Source: Saprospiraceae bacterium (GTDB lineage Bacteria; Bacteroidota; Bacteroidia; Chitinophagales; Saprospiraceae). From it: a DNA stretch of 64,000 bases. This document shows, in pieces, positions 22,815-33,330 of this stretch. Each line of letters begins with the position of its first letter. Within the stretch, counting starts at the first letter, position 1. Below the pieces are notes generated by a model. That model saw nothing but the letters and a program-made list of their open reading frames with translations, was not told the DNA's origin and did no database searches. A program made the translations under genes and the position numbers. The stretch is from assembly GCA_020629965.1 (NCBI GenBank), contig JAHDCG010000003.1, positions 1 through 64,000 of the forward strand. The letters run 5' to 3'.

Positions 22815-25800
22815 TTACTTTACAATAATGATTTTTCCGTTATGAAGAATTGTTCCACCCGATGTAATATTATAAATATATACGCCGGCAGTAACTCCCG
22901 AGGTATCCCAACGGTAGTTTTTTGAGAGTTTATTCAAATCTACATTCTTTACTTCTCTCCCGTTCATATCGATAACTGTCAAAGTTGTAACTTCGACTTT
23001 TTCGGACAAGTCATACGTAAAATTTGTGAAACTGTGGACAGGATTAGGAAATACACTAAACGTTAAACCCTCTGTCTCGCTGTTTTTCTCAGACCTTTCA
23101 ATAACATCTGTGGCAGGAAGTTCAATAGGATTGTGTACAAACGCACCTGTTTGTTTGGAAACAGCATCTTGAATAAAGTAATAAGCTTGAGAAGCAGCCG
23201 GTCCGTAACGATTGTCGGCCAATTCTTCTAGGATAGTACCGTAATCAGACAGAAGTATTTCGTCGGATATATTATCCGAAATTGCAGCAATTTGAATATT
23301 CTTTAATTGTACAAATCGCAAATAATCTTCCAGCTTTTCTCCGTCTAAAGCGATTTTCACCGGAATTTCTCCTAAAGCAAGTATCGCATCAAGAGGTAGT
23401 CTTTCCTGTATGTAACTATCTACAATAGCTTGTAAAGAGCGGTAGTCTCCGTATTCATCCAAATATTGACGGATTTGGTTGAAGTTCAAGTTTTCTGCGT
23501 CATGCTTTGTATCTTTAACCAGAATATTGAGAGCCTCAACTGTTTCCTCAATATTCGGAGAATCTTGTAAAATGTTTTCTAATTCTTCTCTGTCTTCCTG
23601 CGTTAAACCCTCGCTGTCTCCGTCAGGAAAGGAAGAAAAGCAACTATTCGAGGAGATAGTAAACTGAGGAAATACATTTCCTGATGTGTTTGTGGGCATT
23701 TCGTCATTTCCGTTGGAGTAAAAATAACTTATATTTGACGCCTGATTGAAAAAATGAGAAGTTGCAAAAAGAGGGCTCTCGGTAAATGTATTACCTGCAG
23801 ATAAACTACTATTTCCCTGTTGCATTGCAACACCATCCGCATCAAATATAATCGGCACGGCAAAATCGTAAGCATTATCATTGTTCTCGTTACAAAAATA
23901 ACTCAAGCCTGCATTTGGCGCAGAAGTTCCTCTGTTATCGCCGTTCGACACATTCGCAAATGTCAAGCCTTCGTAAGTATTATTATATACCTCGTTAATT
24001 TGGTTTCCGCTGTTGCGGATTACCGTACCTATCGCATCTTCACTGACAGGGTCGAGCGTCGATGAAACAGAAAAAGTATTATCTTCTACTCTGAAGCCTG
24101 TTGCTCCGCTTAGTAACACACCAACGTAAGGATTAGTAACAGTAGGTAGTTCCGTACCTATAGAAAAGTCAGAACGGGTAATACGACACTGATCGGAAGA
24201 GTATCCCGCTACTCCGAAATGATTATCTATGAAAACTGCTCGATCGACGGTAAAAGTATTTATGCCGCCTTTATTGCCTGACAAAACAGCATTATTAAAA
24301 CCTCTGAATTCGGAAAGAGTTAATTCTTCACAGGACGACCCGGGCGTCGGTTGATTACACAAAGCGGTTATCTTAAATTCCGAATCTAAACTTTTAACAC
24401 CTGCCCCTCTTTCTTCAATATCAGCAGAAGAGGCAAAATCTCGGTCATTGGCAAAAGTACAGCCCGTTATTCGAAGTCCTGTAATACTGCGCATACTGAT
24501 ATGACTGCGAAAGCCCAAAGGTGACTCGTTCATTTCATCATCGACAATAAAATTACAAAGAGAGAAACGACTCGCATTTCCTTTAGGGTTTCCGCTAAAA
24601 AAATCGAAGTTTTGATAGGGTGCAAAATCTACCGAATAAGTACAATTTATAAAATTTGAATTAGACGCAGAAATAATTCCGCCGTGGTCTGTGATAACGC
24701 CGTCGGAAGGATTATATAATCTTACTCCGTAAGTTGCATTAGCGATTGTCGCGTCATTACGCATGCGTAAATAACCTTGCTCACGGCGTTGGGAAAACAA
24801 GTTATAATCCTGACTCTCGGCAGAGTTACCCGTTACAACTATACCGTCCCATTTCTCACCTGCACAGTCGTTAGTAAGAATGGCTCCGTCTAAAATTAAT
24901 CTTGCGTTGGGTTCAACGATTATTTTTACTCCCTGTGCTATCCTCACCTGACTCGTAATCGTTAATTCAACACCGTCGGTAACGACTACATCACCGCTTA
25001 AATGTAGAGGGTCATTCCATGTTCTGTCGCGGTCGACAAAAGTAGTATAGCCTGCCGCCATTCTGACTGCATTATTCGTATTCAGTTTTCCTGTGCCGTG
25101 AGGTGCGGTATCTCCGTTTGAAACGGCTTCGGTCGTACTTTTTATGATTCCTTCTATCTCCGGAACGGTAGCGCAATCATCTACGGACATTACTAAAGCA
25201 ACAGTACCGGAGACGATAGGCGCAGAAAAAGATGTTCCTGCTACTATTGCTGTACTATTACCAACTCGCAGACTACGTAAACTTGCGGGAGCAACCAAGT
25301 CATTAAACTGATTGTAAGGGCGATTAGATGATAAAACTTCTCCGAAATTGAGCCATGCAACATTGATAACTCCCGGTACATCAGAAATCGCGCTATGATT
25401 ATTAGGACTGTTTAAAGAATTTCCGCCGCTAACTACTAATACAGACCCATTTTGTGTAATATATTCCGCTGCATCCTTTTGAGTATTTATTGGAGTACCA
25501 TCCGGTAGGTTGATTGTTCCAAAACCAATGCCCGACCAACTCAAATTGATAACAGGTCTTCCGTCTAAAAAAGCTCTCCACATAGCCCGCCAAGGACTTC
25601 CTGCACATCCTCGAAAAATTCCTTCATCATCGTATAACGCAAAATGAGGCGTAGTATAACCTGCTATTGTGGTATTGTAACCTACACCTGCCATACCTGT
25701 TGCATTATTCGTATCTGCTGACGCAGCTCCTGCTACGCTCGTACCGTGTTGACATTCGGGTACAATATCCACTTCGTCCTCAACAAAAATTAAATTTTGT

Positions 25801-26333
25801 TGCAAATCGGAATGACTCTCGTCAAATTCAATATCAGCGATTCCGATTGTAATACCGGGGTCACCCGTAGTTATTTCCCAAGCACAAAATGCGTCTATCG
25901 ACTCTAAATGCCACGTTCCTTGTACATCGGTTTGAGATGCAACTATAGGGTCGTTTACGTCAATCGGGCAAGTCGCAAGTTCATCAAAGTAGTAATCTTG
26001 AATGCAACTAAACTTGCCGGTAGCCCACAAAGAAGTTGCAAAATTTTCAATGTTACCTTCGAGGTAAATTTCGTAAGCATTACTGATGCTTGCCGTCGCA
26101 GCCGCTCCGGGAAAAGACTGACTGTAAGATGTAACTGAATAATTCTCAAATAATTGATTAATTTGAGCATTATTTGTTTGATTGCTTCCAACTGCATTAT
26201 CGACAGGGTAGGCATCCGACTCACTCGGATACACATACAGAAACCTATCGTTTTGAGCGTGCACATTGGCTGTTGAAGTCAAAACAAGCGCAAGTAAAAA
26301 CGCTTGTATTGAACGAACAAAAATTGTTTTCAT
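22815..26333 (-). CDS. Secreted S8 subtilisin-like protease with T9SS type A sorting domain
   Basis: This 1172-aa protein has a signal peptide (to about residue 26, NVHAQ) and a pro-region. The S8 catalytic domain has D167 (IGIADIEFD), H196 (QHGTSVAG), oxyanion N305 and S368 (GTSFSAP), all intact. Residues about 430-870 form a parallel beta-helix-like region of short repeats (FRGFNNAVLSGNKGG, FIDNHFGVAGYS). A helical segment of about 150 residues precedes the T9SS type A sorting domain (FSVFPNPVHSFTNFTYDL). It is a cell-surface or extracellular endopeptidase. GC is lower than in the flanking housekeeping genes and close to the propeller gene, which suggests a shared origin. Confidence 0.92.
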   Translation of the reverse strand: MKTIFVRSIQAFLLALVLTSTANVHAQNDRFLYVYPSESDAYPVDNAVGSNQTNNAQINQLFENYSVTSYSQSFPGAAATASISNAYEIYLEGNIENFATSLWATGKFSCIQDYYFDELATCPIDVNDPIVASQTDVQGTWHLESIDAFCAWEITTGDPGITIGIADIEFDESHSDLQQNLIFVEDEVDIVPECQHGTSVAGAASADTNNATGMAGVGYNTTIAGYTTPHFALYDDEGIFRGCAGSPWRAMWRAFLDGRPVINLSWSGIGFGTINLPDGTPINTQKDAAEYITQNGSVLVVSGGNSLNSPNNHSAISDVPGVINVAWLNFGEVLSSNRPYNQFNDLVAPASLRSLRVGNSTAIVAGTSFSAPIVSGTVALVMSVDDCATVPEIEGIIKSTTEAVSNGDTAPHGTGKLNTNNAVRMAAGYTTFVDRDRTWNDPLHLSGDVVVTDGVELTITSQVRIAQGVKIIVEPNARLILDGAILTNDCAGEKWDGIVVTGNSAESQDYNLFSQRREQGYLRMRNDATIANATYGVRLYNPSDGVITDHGGIISASNSNFINCTYSVDFAPYQNFDFFSGNPKGNASRFSLCNFIVDDEMNESPLGFRSHISMRSITGLRITGCTFANDRDFASSADIEERGAGVKSLDSEFKITALCNQPTPGSSCEELTLSEFRGFNNAVLSGNKGGINTFTVDRAVFIDNHFGVAGYSSDQCRITRSDFSIGTELPTVTNPYVGVLLSGATGFRVEDNTFSVSSTLDPVSEDAIGTVIRNSGNQINEVYNNTYEGLTFANVSNGDNRGTSAPNAGLSYFCNENNDNAYDFAVPIIFDADGVAMQQGNSSLSAGNTFTESPLFATSHFFNQASNISYFYSNGNDEMPTNTSGNVFPQFTISSNSCFSSFPDGDSEGLTQEDREELENILQDSPNIEETVEALNILVKDTKHDAENLNFNQIRQYLDEYGDYRSLQAIVDSYIQERLPLDAILALGEIPVKIALDGEKLEDYLRFVQLKNIQIAAISDNISDEILLSDYGTILEELADNRYGPAASQAYYFIQDAVSKQTGAFVHNPIELPATDVIERSEKNSETEGLTFSVFPNPVHSFTNFTYDLSEKVEVTTLTVIDMNGREVKNVDLNKLSKNYRWDTSGVTAGVYIYNITSGGTILHNGKIIIVK

Positions 26334-27178
26334 AACTAAGAAGAATTATGGATTTCCCTACTCTTTTAAAAACAGGCTTTTCGGGAATACGCCTTTAAAG
26401 TCAAAACAGCATCTCTTCTTTTGAGAATTAGACACTCTTTAGAAATTAAATTTTGGCAGTACGTTAATCGGCGATTAGTAACAGAAAGCAAGTAAGCAGC
26501 AATTCCTGCTTTATTTTATTATTTCTGCTTTTGTAGTACAATAATACAGGAAAAGAAAGGACAAATATCTGAAATCTGATTCCGGAGAAGATATGAGGAA
26601 AGAAATAAAGTCGAAAAAGTGTATATTCTCTGCATGACCGGAAACCGCTTCTTCACAATACCTACAAATAGGGATTAAACCCAATACCAAAACGCCGTAT
26701 CTTTGTCCTGTAATTGAGAACATCCTGTTTATACATCCCACGGACATTCAAAAAAATAGCGCACGTTGCTTACCCTTCACGGCGTCGCGTTGTGTGACTT
26801 TTAGACTTTTTCAATCTAAAATCACCGCTGTATCGAAGTAACCTTCGATGCTTTGAATTTCCCCTCTTATATCTTCATCTACCGATTTATTACACTCTCC
26901 AAACACACGCAGTTACACTTTTACAGTCAGTCAGGTTTCTGAAACACTTTACACAATAATTTTTCCCTTTCTCTTTTTTGCCTCTGGGTAAGAAGAGATT
27001 CGCTGTTTATGATTCGTTCATAATCCGCACGGAGATTTTATTGCTTTCGCCGAAAATACTGATAAAATATAACCGACTCGGGCATTCTGCCGGCTACACT
27101 GCCGGTTAGATAACAATACCCTTATGCGGTTTTATATGAAAATAAATTTTACTGTTAACTTTTTTTAATCCAAAACTT
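26334..27178. other. Long divergent intergenic region, no gene
   Basis: This 845-nt AT-rich region separates the subtilase gene from the first giant surface-protein gene. I find no convincing coding frame; a 78-codon frame at 26511-26747 has no supporting context. Unlike most gaps here it holds no boundary repeats. It contains one good -7 element and small hairpins such as ATCGAAG...CTTCGAT near 26835. Confidence 0.6.
26675..26705 (+). promoter_or_regulatory. Candidate promoter for the giant HYR/cohesin gene
   Basis: The -7 element TATCTTTG at 26698-26705 has a TTA at 26675, 20 nt upstream, close to the -33 TTG consensus. It would give a leader of about 470 nt before the ATG at 27179. Confidence 0.4.
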
Positions 27179-30100
27179 ATGTTCCGTAGATTTACCTCTC
27201 GGTCAGAAAACCAAGTCCGTTCCCGCGTTTTCTCCCCGACAAAAAACACCTCCGGTTTGCAAAAAATCGGGATTTCCTGTCTCTTTTTGCTCGCCTTTTT
27301 ATTAGGGCAAAATATCGCGCAGGCGCAATGCTCAATCGGCTGCGACAGCAACCCCAACTCTGTCGTCTTACCGTTAGATGCGACCGGCAACGAGATGATT
27401 ACCGAGCAGTTTTTCAGTCCGTTCTACAGCTCTGACGACTGCAGCAACGGACAGGTAAACCTCTACGCCGACGCAACTCTGCTGACGCCTTACGTCTCGC
27501 CCAATTTCAACTGCAACAACATCGGCGACACAGAACAGGTGTGGCTCACCGTCAGCGACGGCAACGGCAATAATGAAAGCGCATTTTGCGAATTCGTAGT
27601 CACCATCGCCGACACCTACGTGCCCGATTTGACTTGCCCCGCCAACGTCAGCCAACCGCTGACCGCTAATAACTGCAACGGCGTCGTCAACAACATCGCG
27701 CCCCTACTCGCTTACGACAACTGCGCGGGTCTGAACGTCACCTACACCCTTTCGGGTGCGACGACGGGCAGCGGCAGCACCGACGCAAGCGGCACGACTT
27801 TCAACCCCGGCGTCACGACCCTGATGTACACCGCAACGGATAACGTCGGCAACTCTACTTTCTGCTCTTCTACCGTCGCTTTGACCTTTCCGCAGGGCGC
27901 AGTCATCAACAACTGCCCCGCCGATACGACCGTACCGACCGACCCGGGCACTTGTAATTATACACTCAATTATTCCGCCCCGAATATGGTCGATAACTGC
28001 CCCGTTACTTTCACGGCGGCAGCGGGCAACACGCCTTCGGGTACTGTCGTCGCACCCGGCGATTACAATTTGGAATTTACTTTCAATAACGGTGCGGATA
28101 ACTTGTCTTGCATGTACACCGTCAGTGTACGCGACCAAGAAGACCCGACAATGATTACGGCGGATCAGTCGATTACCACTTCGGGCTGTACCGCAAATTA
28201 TTCTTACAATGCAGCCTCCGATATCTCCGACAACTGCTCGGCAAATGCGGATTTGACCATCAACTATACCTTGAGCGGTAACGGCGCATTCGTAGTCGGC
28301 ACCGGCGCGAATATTACCAATCAGGTACTGAACGTCGGAGTATATACCATCGCTTTCACCGTCACCGACGAGGCGGGTAATTCCGTGAATCACTCTTGGG
28401 AATTGGAAGTTTTGGAAAATATTTTACCTGTGGCGCAGGCGATGGATATTACCGTAGAATTAGACCTCAACGGCGATGTCACCGTCAACGCGGAAGATGT
28501 GGACGACGGCAGCTCGGATAACTGTTCGGCTTTGACTTATGAAATTGCACAAGATGAAAACAACGACAACATGCCCGACAACGTACCGGGGGCGGATTGG
28601 CGTGCATCTTTCGATTACGATTGCAGCGATGTGACCGGCACCCGCCGCGTTTTGCTCCGCGTTATCGACGCCAACGGCAATATCAGCAGCCCCGTTGCGG
28701 CGGCAAATATCACCGTAGAAGACAACTTGACTCCCGTGGCACAGTGCCAGGACATTACCGTTACTTTGATGAACGGCGGCAACGTCACCGTCGATGCGGA
28801 TGATTTGGACTCGGGCAGCAGCGACAATTGCAACACGATTACCAACTACGAAATTACCGTAGATACCAACGGCGACGGCGTTTATGACAGCGGCTATGCG
28901 GCGAATTACACCGTGATGTGTCCGACTCCGAGCACCGGCTTTTTGCGCGCAAAAATGCGTGTCACCGACTCTTCCGGCAGCATGACCGAGTGTTTGGCAA
29001 AAATCAATACGCTCGATAACACGCCGCCCGTGGCGATGGCGATGAATTTCACGGCAAATATCGGAGCCAACGGCACGGTAACGGTCAGCGCGGCCGGTTT
29101 TGACAACGGCAGCAGCGAAGACTGTAACGCTTTTAACTTCACTTTTGCACTTTCACAAAACGGAGTTTACACCGCAGGCAAGACTTTCGATTGCTCACAA
29201 ATCGGCACTTACAACGATGTTTACCTGCGCGTCACCAACACCTCGGGCATGTCCGACACGGCCGGTCCGGTGACTTTAACCGTTCAAGACAATACGGCGC
29301 CGACCGCCGACTGTGTCACGTCGTTGACCCTCGGCTACGACGCTTCCGGCAATATCAGCGTACCCGCTGCGATGTTGAACAACAACAGCAGCGACAACTG
29401 CGCGGGTTTGAGTTTCGCCGCTACAAGTACCACGACCGGCACTTTCGGCACGAGTGTCGATACCATGTGTGCTTTTGCTCCGAGCACGGATTTGATTTTG
29501 CGTGTGCGCGATGCCTCGAATAACACTTCTTTCTGTACCGTCAGCGGCGGCAACATCACCGTTATCGACACCATTCCGCCGACGGCGGCTTGTAACTCTT
29601 TCAGCGTTGCTTTAGTTTCGAGTACGGTTGTCGTTTTCAAAAATCAAGTCAACGCACAATCCGTCGATGCCTGTAACGGCACCGTGCCGAGTGCAAACAT
29701 CAGCATTGCCCGCGTCGAAAACGGCACGGTCGGCACTTACGGCAACAATGTCACCTTCGACTGCGACGACACCGGTATGCAAATCGTCAAACTCCGCGCT
29801 ATGGACAGTGCCGGTTTGATGTCAACCTGCGACGCGACTATCACCATACAGGAGACACAACCGCCCGTTTTCACCGGTACACCCGCCAACCCGACCACGG
29901 TAGAATGCAGCGACTACACCGTCAACGGCGCACAGTCATTCGATGCACAAGCAACGGCAACCGACAACTGCGGCACACCCGTGATTACTTTTTCCGACAA
30001 CGCGAGTTTATCTTCTTGCCAAGTCGGTACCGTCATTCGTACTTACACCGCAACCGACGCCAACGGCAATACCGCTACCGCTTCGATTACTTTAAATATC

Positions 30101-32986
30101 GTCGATACCACCGCACCGACTTTCACCGCACCCGCCGATTTTAACGGCGAATGCGCGGCGGGCGGCAGCGGTTTCGGCTTAGCAAACGCCGGCGAGGTAA
30201 CGGACGAGGCGGATAACTGCGACCCGCAGGCAACGGACGGCGGTCTGCGCGAAGCTACGGAAAGCACGTTGCACGGTTATTTCGATTTCATGTCACACAC
30301 GAATACAACGGCACCGAACTACGATTTTTCTCCTTCTACATGGACTTCCGGCGGCACACCCGATGTAACGGGCGCACCCGCTTCGATTTTCATCAATACG
30401 GGTGATACTTTTGTAAAAGCTGCACCGGCGACCGGTTTCTACTCTTTTGATTTTGTCAAAACCGGCAGCAACAATGATATTTTCCAATACTACGACAACA
30501 ACGTTTTCACGGCAGCAACGGGCAACTCCGGCAGAATTACGGTAGCCGTCACGGCGGGTCAAAATATCGGTTTCCGCGTCATCAATGCGGGCAGCGGTAC
30601 GACTAATGTGACTATCAGCAACTTCACTTTCGCTGACTCTTCGGTTGCGCCGGCATCTATCGGTTGCGCAAATAATTTCGACGTGGCACGGGTTTGGGAA
30701 ATGACCGACTGCCAAGGCAACAGCGCGGAACCGCAGTTGCAGCGCGTGCGCGTACAGGACACGACGGCGCCGGCTTTCAATTTCACGGTACCGGCGGTTA
30801 TTTCTTCACCGGATGACAACTGCTCTCCTTTTGTAGATTTGGATATGAGTATAGTCGGTCGTCTGATTGAAGAATGCAATTTGGACAGTGTCAGAAATAC
30901 CGCAGCGGTTGATTACGGAAAAGGAAACGGCGAAGAAGATGCGAGCGGATTTTACGCTCCGGGTACTTATTCCGTAACTTTTACGGCTTATGACGGATGC
31001 AATTCGCCGACTGTATTCACGATAGATTTCGTTGTCGAAGACGACACCAACCCGACTTTGGTTTGCCATGATTTGGTAAATGTCACGATTGACAATACCG
31101 GCTCGGTGACCTTAACGCCGAGTACCTTTATCAGCAGCGTAACGGACAACTGCGGCTTGAACAACACCGCTTTCACCGTCACACCGAATATGTTTACCAA
31201 TGACGATTTCGGTCTCAACGGCGTGGTCGTTTCGGTGGAAGATGCGTCGGGTAATGCCACGACTTGTAACTCGGTTGCCAATGTAGTCGGCAGCGTAGAA
31301 TACGACGCGGCGGAAGTCAGCGGTGCGGCAACAAGCACCATCACTTTACCGATTATCACGCGTCACTTTACCGACATCAATTCTTTCCAAATGACGGTCA
31401 ACGTCACCGACACCACGGTAGCGAAAATCGTCGGTATTTCGGGTTTCAATCCGGCTCTGACGGGTACGGGCAACTCGAATATCCTCAACGGCGGCGAGGC
31501 GGACGTCTCTTACTTCGACGGCAATTTTAACCTGCCCGATTTGGACGATGCGGTGCTTTTCAACGTAGAAATCGAACTGCAAAACGCAGCGACCGGCTCG
31601 ATTACTCCGGTTACTCTGACCGATGTACTGAGCTTCCGCGACGATGCCGGCGGCACCCCGCAGTCCGTACCGACTTTGACTTTCGACGGTTCGGCGGAAA
31701 TCTCTGCGGCGGCAAGTTTGCGTCTGCTTGCGGGTAATATTATGACCATCGAAACGGCGGAAAACATGGACAGCGTCACCGTTAATTTGACGGGCACGAC
31801 GACCAATTCTTTCCTCACCACAACCGACGGTAACTACTCGTTCAGCGTACCGGCGGGTGCCGACCAAACGGTGACACCTTTTAAAGATACCAACTGGCGC
31901 AACGGCGGAAACGTCAATATTCTCGACGTACTGCAACTGCACCGTTTGTCTTTGGGCATCGACAGTTACATCAGCGGTCAGCAGCAAATCGCGGCGGACT
32001 CCGACGGCGACAACACCGTGAATATTCTCGACGTACTTTTGGCACACCGCATCAGTTTGGGTACGATTTCGGAAATTCCGAGTAACACCTCTTGGCGTTT
32101 TATTTCAACTGAAAATCCCGTGCCCGCTGCGCCTTTGACTTCGGGTTTCCCCGAGTCGCGTACTTACACCAACATTTTGAGCGATATCAGCAACGCTCAT
32201 TTTGCGGGTATCAAAATCTGTGACGTCGCCGCACCTTACGCCTCGGGCATCGGCTTCACGAGCGACGACGAAGACGAAGCACGCGACAGCGAGACTTTGA
32301 TTTTCGAGACGGAAAATGCAAGCGTAAATGCGGGCGAAGAAATGAGCGTGTCTTTAACGGCGAAGGATTTCAACTCGATTTCCGCTTACCAATTCGACGT
32401 GCTTTTCGATGCGGAATACCTGCAACTCAACTCGGTCACACCGGGTACCATCGACAACATGGATGCCGAAAATTTCAATGCTAACCAAAGCACAAACGGC
32501 ATCTTGAAAACGGACTGGTACAACCTGCACCCCGTCGCTCTGACGGACGGCGAAGTGTTGTTTACTTTGAATTTCACGGCGTTGCAAAGCGGCGTACAGT
32601 TGAGCGATATTTTCTCGGTGAATGCCGACGAAAGCACGGCTTTCCACTACACCGCAGCGAACGAAATCGGTGACATCGACCTCGACTTCGGCACGAGCAC
32701 TTCCGTCGCGCCGACTCCGGACAGCGGTTTTGCCTTATTGCAAAATAAGCCGAATCCTTTCGCCGGTCGCACCTTGATACCTTTCGTATTACCCGAAAAC
32801 GGCACGGCGACTTTAACGATTTTCGATGCAGCCGGTAAGGCGATTTTCTTAGAAGAAATCGACGGACAGCGCGGCTACAATGAGTTCGACATCGACGCCG
32901 AAGCCTTACCCGCTACGGGTATTTTCCACTACCGTCTCGACAGCGAGGCCGGCAGTGCGGTGCGCAAAATGGTAATCTTACGCTAA
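27179..32986 (+). CDS. Giant T9SS surface protein with HYR-like, cohesin-like and dockerin-like modules
   Basis: This 1935-aa protein has a signal peptide with a long N-region (hydrophobic core about residues 30-45, cleavage near AQAQ). Residues about 55-1360 are HYR/Ig-like repeats, many with the paired cysteines and DNC core (TCPANVSQPL, NCPADTTVP, SDNCS). At about 1367-1500 lies a cohesin-like beta domain (SFQMTVNVTD, ADVSYFDGN). At about 1565-1635 lies a dockerin dyad whose second loop, DSDGDNTVNILD, is canonical; the first has a two-residue insertion. At about 1705-1840 a second cohesin-like domain (AYQFDVLFDAEYLQL, ILKTDWYN) follows. The end is a T9SS type A sorting domain (NKPNPFAGRTLIPF). 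A large adhesive or scaffold role is inferred. Strong terminator downstream. Confidence 0.85.
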   Translation: MFRRFTSRSENQVRSRVFSPTKNTSGLQKIGISCLFLLAFLLGQNIAQAQCSIGCDSNPNSVVLPLDATGNEMITEQFFSPFYSSDDCSNGQVNLYADATLLTPYVSPNFNCNNIGDTEQVWLTVSDGNGNNESAFCEFVVTIADTYVPDLTCPANVSQPLTANNCNGVVNNIAPLLAYDNCAGLNVTYTLSGATTGSGSTDASGTTFNPGVTTLMYTATDNVGNSTFCSSTVALTFPQGAVINNCPADTTVPTDPGTCNYTLNYSAPNMVDNCPVTFTAAAGNTPSGTVVAPGDYNLEFTFNNGADNLSCMYTVSVRDQEDPTMITADQSITTSGCTANYSYNAASDISDNCSANADLTINYTLSGNGAFVVGTGANITNQVLNVGVYTIAFTVTDEAGNSVNHSWELEVLENILPVAQAMDITVELDLNGDVTVNAEDVDDGSSDNCSALTYEIAQDENNDNMPDNVPGADWRASFDYDCSDVTGTRRVLLRVIDANGNISSPVAAANITVEDNLTPVAQCQDITVTLMNGGNVTVDADDLDSGSSDNCNTITNYEITVDTNGDGVYDSGYAANYTVMCPTPSTGFLRAKMRVTDSSGSMTECLAKINTLDNTPPVAMAMNFTANIGANGTVTVSAAGFDNGSSEDCNAFNFTFALSQNGVYTAGKTFDCSQIGTYNDVYLRVTNTSGMSDTAGPVTLTVQDNTAPTADCVTSLTLGYDASGNISVPAAMLNNNSSDNCAGLSFAATSTTTGTFGTSVDTMCAFAPSTDLILRVRDASNNTSFCTVSGGNITVIDTIPPTAACNSFSVALVSSTVVVFKNQVNAQSVDACNGTVPSANISIARVENGTVGTYGNNVTFDCDDTGMQIVKLRAMDSAGLMSTCDATITIQETQPPVFTGTPANPTTVECSDYTVNGAQSFDAQATATDNCGTPVITFSDNASLSSCQVGTVIRTYTATDANGNTATASITLNIVDTTAPTFTAPADFNGECAAGGSGFGLANAGEVTDEADNCDPQATDGGLREATESTLHGYFDFMSHTNTTAPNYDFSPSTWTSGGTPDVTGAPASIFINTGDTFVKAAPATGFYSFDFVKTGSNNDIFQYYDNNVFTAATGNSGRITVAVTAGQNIGFRVINAGSGTTNVTISNFTFADSSVAPASIGCANNFDVARVWEMTDCQGNSAEPQLQRVRVQDTTAPAFNFTVPAVISSPDDNCSPFVDLDMSIVGRLIEECNLDSVRNTAAVDYGKGNGEEDASGFYAPGTYSVTFTAYDGCNSPTVFTIDFVVEDDTNPTLVCHDLVNVTIDNTGSVTLTPSTFISSVTDNCGLNNTAFTVTPNMFTNDDFGLNGVVVSVEDASGNATTCNSVANVVGSVEYDAAEVSGAATSTITLPIITRHFTDINSFQMTVNVTDTTVAKIVGISGFNPALTGTGNSNILNGGEADVSYFDGNFNLPDLDDAVLFNVEIELQNAATGSITPVTLTDVLSFRDDAGGTPQSVPTLTFDGSAEISAAASLRLLAGNIMTIETAENMDSVTVNLTGTTTNSFLTTTDGNYSFSVPAGADQTVTPFKDTNWRNGGNVNILDVLQLHRLSLGIDSYISGQQQIAADSDGDNTVNILDVLLAHRISLGTISEIPSNTSWRFISTENPVPAAPLTSGFPESRTYTNILSDISNAHFAGIKICDVAAPYASGIGFTSDDEDEARDSETLIFETENASVNAGEEMSVSLTAKDFNSISAYQFDVLFDAEYLQLNSVTPGTIDNMDAENFNANQSTNGILKTDWYNLHPVALTDGEVLFTLNFTALQSGVQLSDIFSVNADESTAFHYTAANEIGDIDLDFGTSTSVAPTPDSGFALLQNKPNPFAGRTLIPFVLPENGTATLTIFDAAGKAIFLEEIDGQRGYNEFDIDAEALPATGIFHYRLDSEAGSAVRKMVILR

Positions 32987-32996
32987 TGTTTCAGCA

Positions 32997-33041
32997 GCAG
33001 ACGATGCACCGATTTTTATCGGTGTATCCTCTGCCTTTTTT
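32997..33041 (+). terminator. Intrinsic terminator after the first giant gene
   Basis: The nested stem GCAGA / GATGCACCGAT with ATCGGTGTATC / TCTGC is followed by CTTTTTTG. Confidence 0.85.
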
Positions 33042-33047
33042 GTTTTT

Positions 33048-33240
33048 GTTGAATTGTTGAATCGTTGAATTGTTGAGCGCACTTGTTCGCAATATTGTAT
33101 TTCAATGCAAGATTTCACAGTCTTTTCTCTTAAGAAGAGAAAGAGTCGAATATCATAAAAATTTTGCATTTGTGTAAAGTCCTCAACGATTCAACAACTC
33201 AACGATTCAACAAAAAATAACAATTCAACAAAAAATAAAA
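33048..33240. repeat. Inverted GTTGAATCG repeat blocks between the giant genes
   Basis: GTTGAATTGTTGAATCG units (33048-33078) follow the first gene, and CAACGATTCAACAACTC units (33182-33231) precede the second. The two blocks are complementary and could form one long stem of about 30 bp around a loop of about 100 nt. The 344-nt gap otherwise contains only the terminator and an AT-rich stretch. Confidence 0.75.
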
Positions 33241-33330
33241 GCCTGAAATTCCGCAATTACTGCTCTTAGAAAATCAACCCCGCGCCAACCTCGATAACCC
33301 TACGGTAAAAAAATCTTTCCAACAAATATT

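Noticed and set aside
26511-26747. 78-codon minus-strand open frame in the long divergent gap
   Set aside because: It has no recognisable domain, unusual composition for this genome and no start context; treated as noncoding.
33048-33240. Alternating GTTGAATCG and CAACGATTC units as a CRISPR array
   Set aside because: Units are 8-10 nt and degenerate, with no constant repeat or spacer length and no cas genes nearby.
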